Assembly (NCBI GenBank): GCA_015233755.1
Contig: JADFXA010000062.1
Span: 1 to 9,694, forward strand
Length of the DNA: 9,694 nucleotides
Direction: 5' to 3'
DNA from: Desulfamplus sp.
GTDB taxonomy: Bacteria > Desulfobacterota > Desulfobacteria > Desulfobacterales > Desulfobacteraceae
Part shown: positions 6,202 through 9,694 of the stretch, one piece after another
How the letters are laid out: every line of letters begins with the position of its first letter
Numbering within the stretch: position 1 is the first letter of the stretch
Translations under genes and position numbers: made by a program
Notes under the pieces: generated by a model
The model's database searches: none
Told to the model about the DNA's origin: nothing
Seen by the model: the letters and a program-made list of their open reading frames with translations, nothing else

Positions 6202-8973
6202 TCTGACTTTTTCTAATAAATCCTGCTTTGAGAATGGTTTTTGGATAAAATTGACACCACTATCCAAAACCCCGTGATGGGCAATTACGTCAGCTGTGTA
6301 TCCAGACATAAAGAGAACTTTTATATCTGGATAGATTAAAATAATATTTCTTGCAAGCTCTCGACCGTTCATATCAGGCATAACTACGTCTGTTATCAGT
6401 AGATCTATTTTGCAATGATTATTTTGTAATGTCTGATTACTGCTGCTATCAATGGCAATATCAAAATTGTTTTTTGTAAATTGAACGTTAGATGATTGTT
6501 CTTGTGCCAATTGCCCATTAGAGTATTCCTGTGCTAATCTTATCGCCTCTTTTGGAGTTGATGCAGCAATAACTTGATATCCTAATTTTTGAAGTATCAT
6601 TTTTGATAAGTGTAGAATTGCTACCTCATCTTCAACAATAAGTATGGTTTCGTTACAAGACTCAGCAACATTGTTAATATTTTCTTTAATCAATGGAGTT
6701 GATTCATCTATATATCGTGGAAAGTATATCTTAAATGTTGTTCCTTGATTCAGCTCGCTGTAAACATTTATAAACCCCTTATTTTGCTTAACAATTCCAT
6801 ATACCATAGCAAGACCAAGTCCTGTGCCTTTTCCAATCTCTTTAGTGGTGAAAAAAGGTTCAAAGATACTTGAAAGAATACCTTTATCAATGCCGCAACC
6901 ATTATCACTAACAACAAGCATTACATAATCTCCAACAAAAAATTCAGGATTTTGATCACAATAATCCTTATCAAAAGTTTTCATTCCGGTCTCTATGGTT
7001 ATTTTACCCACATCAGAGATAGCATCGCGGGAATTTACGCAAAGATTCGCCAATATCTGATCTATTTGAGATGGGTCTATTTTAATCTGCCATAGATTAT
7101 CTTTTGGCTGCCATTTTAATTCTATATCTTCACCAATTATTCTTGTGAGCATCTTCAGCATATCTTCAATAGCAGCGTTAAGATCAAGAACTTTAGGGGT
7201 GATTAGTTGTTTTCTTGCAAATGCAAGGAGTTGGCGGGTTAAATTTGCCGATCTCTCTGCCGCTTTTCTTATCTCTTGAAGCTCATTAAAAGCTGGCTGA
7301 TGAGGTTTAAGCTCATCTATAGCCATCTCAGCATTACCAATGATGACGCTCAACATATTATTTAAATCATGTGCAACACCACCAGCAAGGCGACCAATTG
7401 ACTCCAATTTCTGAGCTTGAAAAAGCTGTCTCTCGCTCTCTAAAAGCGCTGCTTCAGTATCAAGCCTCTCAAGTTCTCCTGATGCTCTAACGGCAACCAT
7501 TTTTAATATAGATTCTGCAATATCTCTATCATGAAGTGGTTTGCTGCCAATAACAGCAATCAACCCAATTGGTTTACCTGTATGGCTAAAAAGAGTTACA
7601 CCAACATAACTTTCAGCATTCAGCTCTTGAAGCACCTGATCTTTAGGAAAAAATTGAGCAACATTTGCTGGAAAACAACATACTGTCTTTCCAACAACTT
7701 CTCCACAAGGAGTATCTTTTAAAGCATAAGTGATATTATCTTCAAATTTTCCGTAAGACCAAACAGCAAGGGTTGTAGCATTTAACCCATCACCTTCAAG
7801 TCTATCAATACAGACAAAATCCATCTCTAAAGTTTTTGCAAGATAGATTGCAAGAGTCTCAAAAAATGATTGAATCGGCATAGCATTGCTGCTGGCAACA
7901 ACATTGTCTGGATAAATGGCTCTTTTATCATCATTATTAACAACATTAACAACAGAGATATTGGAAGTTGTACTAATTGTTTGAGCAAGAAACTCCTGAA
8001 TATCTGACATTTTTTTATATCCAGTTATATCTCGGCTAACTCCTATTATGCCGATTAAGCTGCCTTTTGAATCAAGGTAAGGGGTTTTGAGTGTGTCAAT
8101 CATTCTTCTTCTACCGTCAGGATAGGATATCCAATCTTCATTATGAAGCGGTTTCATAATCTTCAACATCTTTTTATCATTTGACCTAAAGAAATCTGCA
8201 TCTTCTTTTGTGAAGAGATCGTAATCTGTTTTCCCAATTATCTCTTCAATTGATAGTCCAAGATGCTCTGCAAAAGCCTTATTGCAACCTAAATAGACAC
8301 CGTTTATATCTTTAAAAAAAACTATGTCATACATAGAATGAAGAAGAGAGGTAAGCAGCCCTTTTGTGTTCTGAAGTTCACACATCTGTCTTCTTGATTC
8401 AAGCAGATCTGATAAGATCTTACCAGCAAGTATTGTGGCAAGAGGATAAAGCAGCATTACAGGCGGGCCTATCTTCATAGCAACAGACGCTCCTGTACCT
8501 TTGGATAACAGAGTTAAAAATACAATAGCAACCATAGATAAATGGACGACAAAACCCAAAATATAAAGATTTCGGACTGAAGGTGGTTTCTTTTCTGGTT
8601 TAAGGTAAAAGCGTGCAATTGCACCTATAATAAAAGATGAGGTAATAACTGAAAGCCCTGTTATTGTACCTACTCCCCCAAGTAAGAGACGGTAGGCAGC
8701 TGTTATCGTACTTGCAACAACTCCGCTTAATGGTCCAAAAAAGAGAGTACAGAGGCTCACCATAACAGAACGCCCGTCAAATATAAGGCCTGGTCCAAGA
8801 ATCAAAGGACGCATCATTCCTAAAACAGCGGCACTGCCAAATAGAACTCCTTGAAGAGTTAACGCAACATTAGGGCTTATTTTTGATATTTTACAATGAT
8901 TTTCAATAAACCCCGAAACAATGCTTAGAGAAACTAAAAGAGAAAGGTTTAGAATTAAATCAATATATATCAA
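6166..8973 (-). CDS. Hybrid sensor histidine kinase: 5TMR-LYT, PAS, GAF, HisKA, HATPase, REC
   Basis: A membrane-bound hybrid kinase of 935 residues from a TTG start at 8973. Domains: LytS/YhcK-type multi-helix membrane sensor (about 1-190, with VLFGSAAVLGMMRP and GPGLIFDGRSV); PAS (about 207-318, ending IIGVSRDITGYK); GAF (about 365-505); HisKA with the phospho-accepting His535 in GGVAHDLNN; HATPase with N647 in the N box, DNGCGID (690-696), FEPFFTT and GKGTGLGL (714-721); and a receiver with acidic pocket E781-D782, phospho-acceptor Asp862 in LLITDVVMP and Lys912 in QKPFSK. All catalytic residues are intact. The receiver carries an insert of about 36 residues (819-854). An ATG at 9093 in the same frame lies deep inside the upstream kinase and is rejected: GGAG (8984-8981) sits seven bases before the TTG, giving a 14-base overlap with the upstream stop and likely translational coupling. 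The last residues EILKH come from a tandem duplication. Stimulus and partner are unknown; an HPt protein would be expected elsewhere. Confidence 0.9.
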   Translation of the reverse strand: MIYIDLILNLSLLVSLSIVSGFIENHCKISKISPNVALTLQGVLFGSAAVLGMMRPLILGPGLIFDGRSVMVSLCTLFFGPLSGVVASTITAAYRLLLGGVGTITGLSVITSSFIIGAIARFYLKPEKKPPSVRNLYILGFVVHLSMVAIVFLTLLSKGTGASVAMKIGPPVMLLYPLATILAGKILSDLLESRRQMCELQNTKGLLTSLLHSMYDIVFFKDINGVYLGCNKAFAEHLGLSIEEIIGKTDYDLFTKEDADFFRSNDKKMLKIMKPLHNEDWISYPDGRRRMIDTLKTPYLDSKGSLIGIIGVSRDITGYKKMSDIQEFLAQTISTTSNISVVNVVNNDDKRAIYPDNVVASSNAMPIQSFFETLAIYLAKTLEMDFVCIDRLEGDGLNATTLAVWSYGKFEDNITYALKDTPCGEVVGKTVCCFPANVAQFFPKDQVLQELNAESYVGVTLFSHTGKPIGLIAVIGSKPLHDRDIAESILKMVAVRASGELERLDTEAALLESERQLFQAQKLESIGRLAGGVAHDLNNMLSVIIGNAEMAIDELKPHQPAFNELQEIRKAAERSANLTRQLLAFARKQLITPKVLDLNAAIEDMLKMLTRIIGEDIELKWQPKDNLWQIKIDPSQIDQILANLCVNSRDAISDVGKITIETGMKTFDKDYCDQNPEFFVGDYVMLVVSDNGCGIDKGILSSIFEPFFTTKEIGKGTGLGLAMVYGIVKQNKGFINVYSELNQGTTFKIYFPRYIDESTPLIKENINNVAESCNETILIVEDEVAILHLSKMILQKLGYQVIAASTPKEAIRLAQEYSNGQLAQEQSSNVQFTKNNFDIAIDSSSNQTLQNNHCKIDLLITDVVMPDMNGRELARNIILIYPDIKVLFMSGYTADVIAHHGVLDSGVNFIQKPFSKQDLLEKVRKALVPFEILKH

Positions 8974-9694
8974 GTGTTTTCTCCTGTTTAAGAAATTGCA
9001 TATCTTTAAGTTTTGCTGATAACTCTTTTTTTGAAAATGGTTTCTGAATAAAATGGAGTTCTTGATTAAACAACTCTTCATTGGAAATAACATCTGCTGT
9101 GTATCCAGACATAAATAACAGCTTAATATCAGGGTGTTTTAAAATGATATTTTTAGCAAGCTCATAACCATTCATTTTTGGCATAATAATATCGGTAATG
9201 AGAAGATCTATTTTCCCATCATGCTTTTGGGCAATATTAATTGCCTCTGATGGTGAATTTGCAGCAAGAACGTTATAGCCCTCTTTTGCAATCATAAGTT
9301 TTGTAAGTTTTAAGATTGCTTGCTCATCTTCCACAAGAAGAGCTGTTAAAATTTGGTTAGAGGGTTTGTTTTCAAGTTCAACTAAAGAACATTGCAAATT
9401 ATCCTCATTTTTTTCATTCTCAATATATCGGGGCAGATAAATATTAAATGTTGTGCCTTTACCCAATTCACTTTGGACATCTATAAAACCTCTGTTTTGT
9501 TTTACAATCCCATAAACTGTTGCAAGACCTAAACCAGTTCCTTTACCAATCTCTTTTGTTGTAAAAAAAGGTTCAAATATATTTTTTAACGTGTTGCTAT
9601 CCATACCGCAGCCATCATCGCTTACAGATAACAAAACATAATGGGTATTAAAAATCTCTGGATTATCTATTGAGCTATTTATCGGGTTATCTAT
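8960..9694 (-). CDS. Hybrid histidine kinase, C-terminal part (HATPase and REC), 5' end outside window
   Basis: The frame is open from the right edge of the window to the TGA at 8962-8960, giving 244 residues with the N-terminus missing. The visible part begins in the ATPase domain just before the G1 box (THYVLLSVSDDGCGMD), then FEPFFTT (about 40-46), the G2 box GKGTGLGLA (50-58) and the domain end FNIYLPRYIE. A linker of about 25 residues leads to a complete receiver: LLVEDE, phospho-acceptor Asp168 in LLITDIIMP, MSGYTADVI, and Lys218 in IQKPFSK. It can be aligned almost throughout with the same domains of the next kinase, including a 20-base identical DNA stretch at MSGYTAD, so the two are tandem paralogues. 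A TTG at 9634 could look like a start but lies mid-domain. The sensor domains and start are not visible. Confidence 0.92.
   Translation of the reverse strand: MDNPINSSIDNPEIFNTHYVLLSVSDDGCGMDSNTLKNIFEPFFTTKEIGKGTGLGLATVYGIVKQNRGFIDVQSELGKGTTFNIYLPRYIENEKNEDNLQCSLVELENKPSNQILTALLVEDEQAILKLTKLMIAKEGYNVLAANSPSEAINIAQKHDGKIDLLITDIIMPKMNGYELAKNIILKHPDIKLLFMSGYTADVISNEELFNQELHFIQKPFSKKELSAKLKDMQFLKQEKTLDIY
8971..8984 (-). promoter_or_regulatory. Shine-Dalgarno and TTG start of the complete hybrid kinase
   Basis: AGGAG ending at 8981 precedes a TTG (8973-8971) by seven bases, inside the last codons of the upstream kinase, whose TGA is at 8962-8960. The TTG falls directly before the first predicted membrane helix of the LytS-type sensor, the right place for the protein to begin. 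No ATG in frame exists between here and the second membrane helix. Confidence 0.7.

Noticed and set aside
8974..9093. A 40-residue N-terminal extension of the complete kinase from an ATG at 9093.
   Set aside because: It lies wholly inside the receiver domain of the upstream kinase in another frame, has no membrane or domain features, and the TTG at 8973 has a well-placed ribosome site right before the first membrane helix.

Overview
The window looks like a stretch of chromosome from an AT-rich Gram-negative bacterium, most likely a sulfate-reducing Desulfobacterota (Desulfobacterales-like). That placement is an inference. It rests on the low G+C, the style of the hybrid histidine kinases (5TMR-LYT/PAS/GAF/HisKA/HATPase/REC), a RACo-type corrinoid-activation ATPase next to what looks like the tail of an HdrA/MvhD-type iron-sulfur subunit, and a perfect sigma-54 promoter. 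No rRNA, tRNA, transposase, phage or CRISPR sequence was seen.

Layout. Bases 1-120 hold the 3' end of a plus-strand gene. It converges on minus-strand genes across a G/C-rich palindromic repeat (151-228) that contrasts strongly with the AT-rich surroundings. Everything else is on the minus strand. Reading right to left in transcription order: (a) 9694-8960 is the C-terminal part of a hybrid histidine kinase, overlapping by 14 bases a second, complete hybrid kinase (8973-6166) that starts at TTG. (b) A 277-base AT-rich intergenic region (5889-6165) carries a textbook -24/-12 promoter at 5979-5994. (c) A probable three-gene operon follows: a TIM-barrel sugar isomerase/epimerase (5888-4995), a periplasmic solute-binding protein (4937-4188) and a methyl-accepting chemotaxis protein (4156-2033). 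(d) A 140-base intergenic region holds a 40-bp dyad and a rho-independent terminator. (e) A RACo-like ASKHA ATPase (1892-240) lacks the usual N-terminal ferredoxin domain.

How the genes may work together. The isomerase, binding protein and chemoreceptor could form a sensing module for a carbohydrate-type substrate: the binding protein captures a ligand in the periplasm, the receptor signals to the flagellar machinery, and the isomerase handles the substrate or a relative. No transporter permease or ATPase gene lies beside the binding protein, which favours a sensory role over an uptake role. The sigma-54 promoter would tie the group to an enhancer-binding protein, as is common for flagellar and catabolic genes. 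The two tandem hybrid kinases are related in sequence over their shared domains and probably arose by duplication; neither carries a DNA-binding output domain. The RACo-like protein and the partial gene at the left edge probably belong to a one-carbon/corrinoid methyl-transfer region continuing beyond the window.

Nothing here amounts to a demonstrated new system. The most useful leads are the sigma-54 isomerase/binding-protein/chemoreceptor operon, the ferredoxin-less RACo-like protein with a Cys/His-rich repeated insert, and a fresh 26-bp tandem duplication that relocated the stop codon of the complete kinase.
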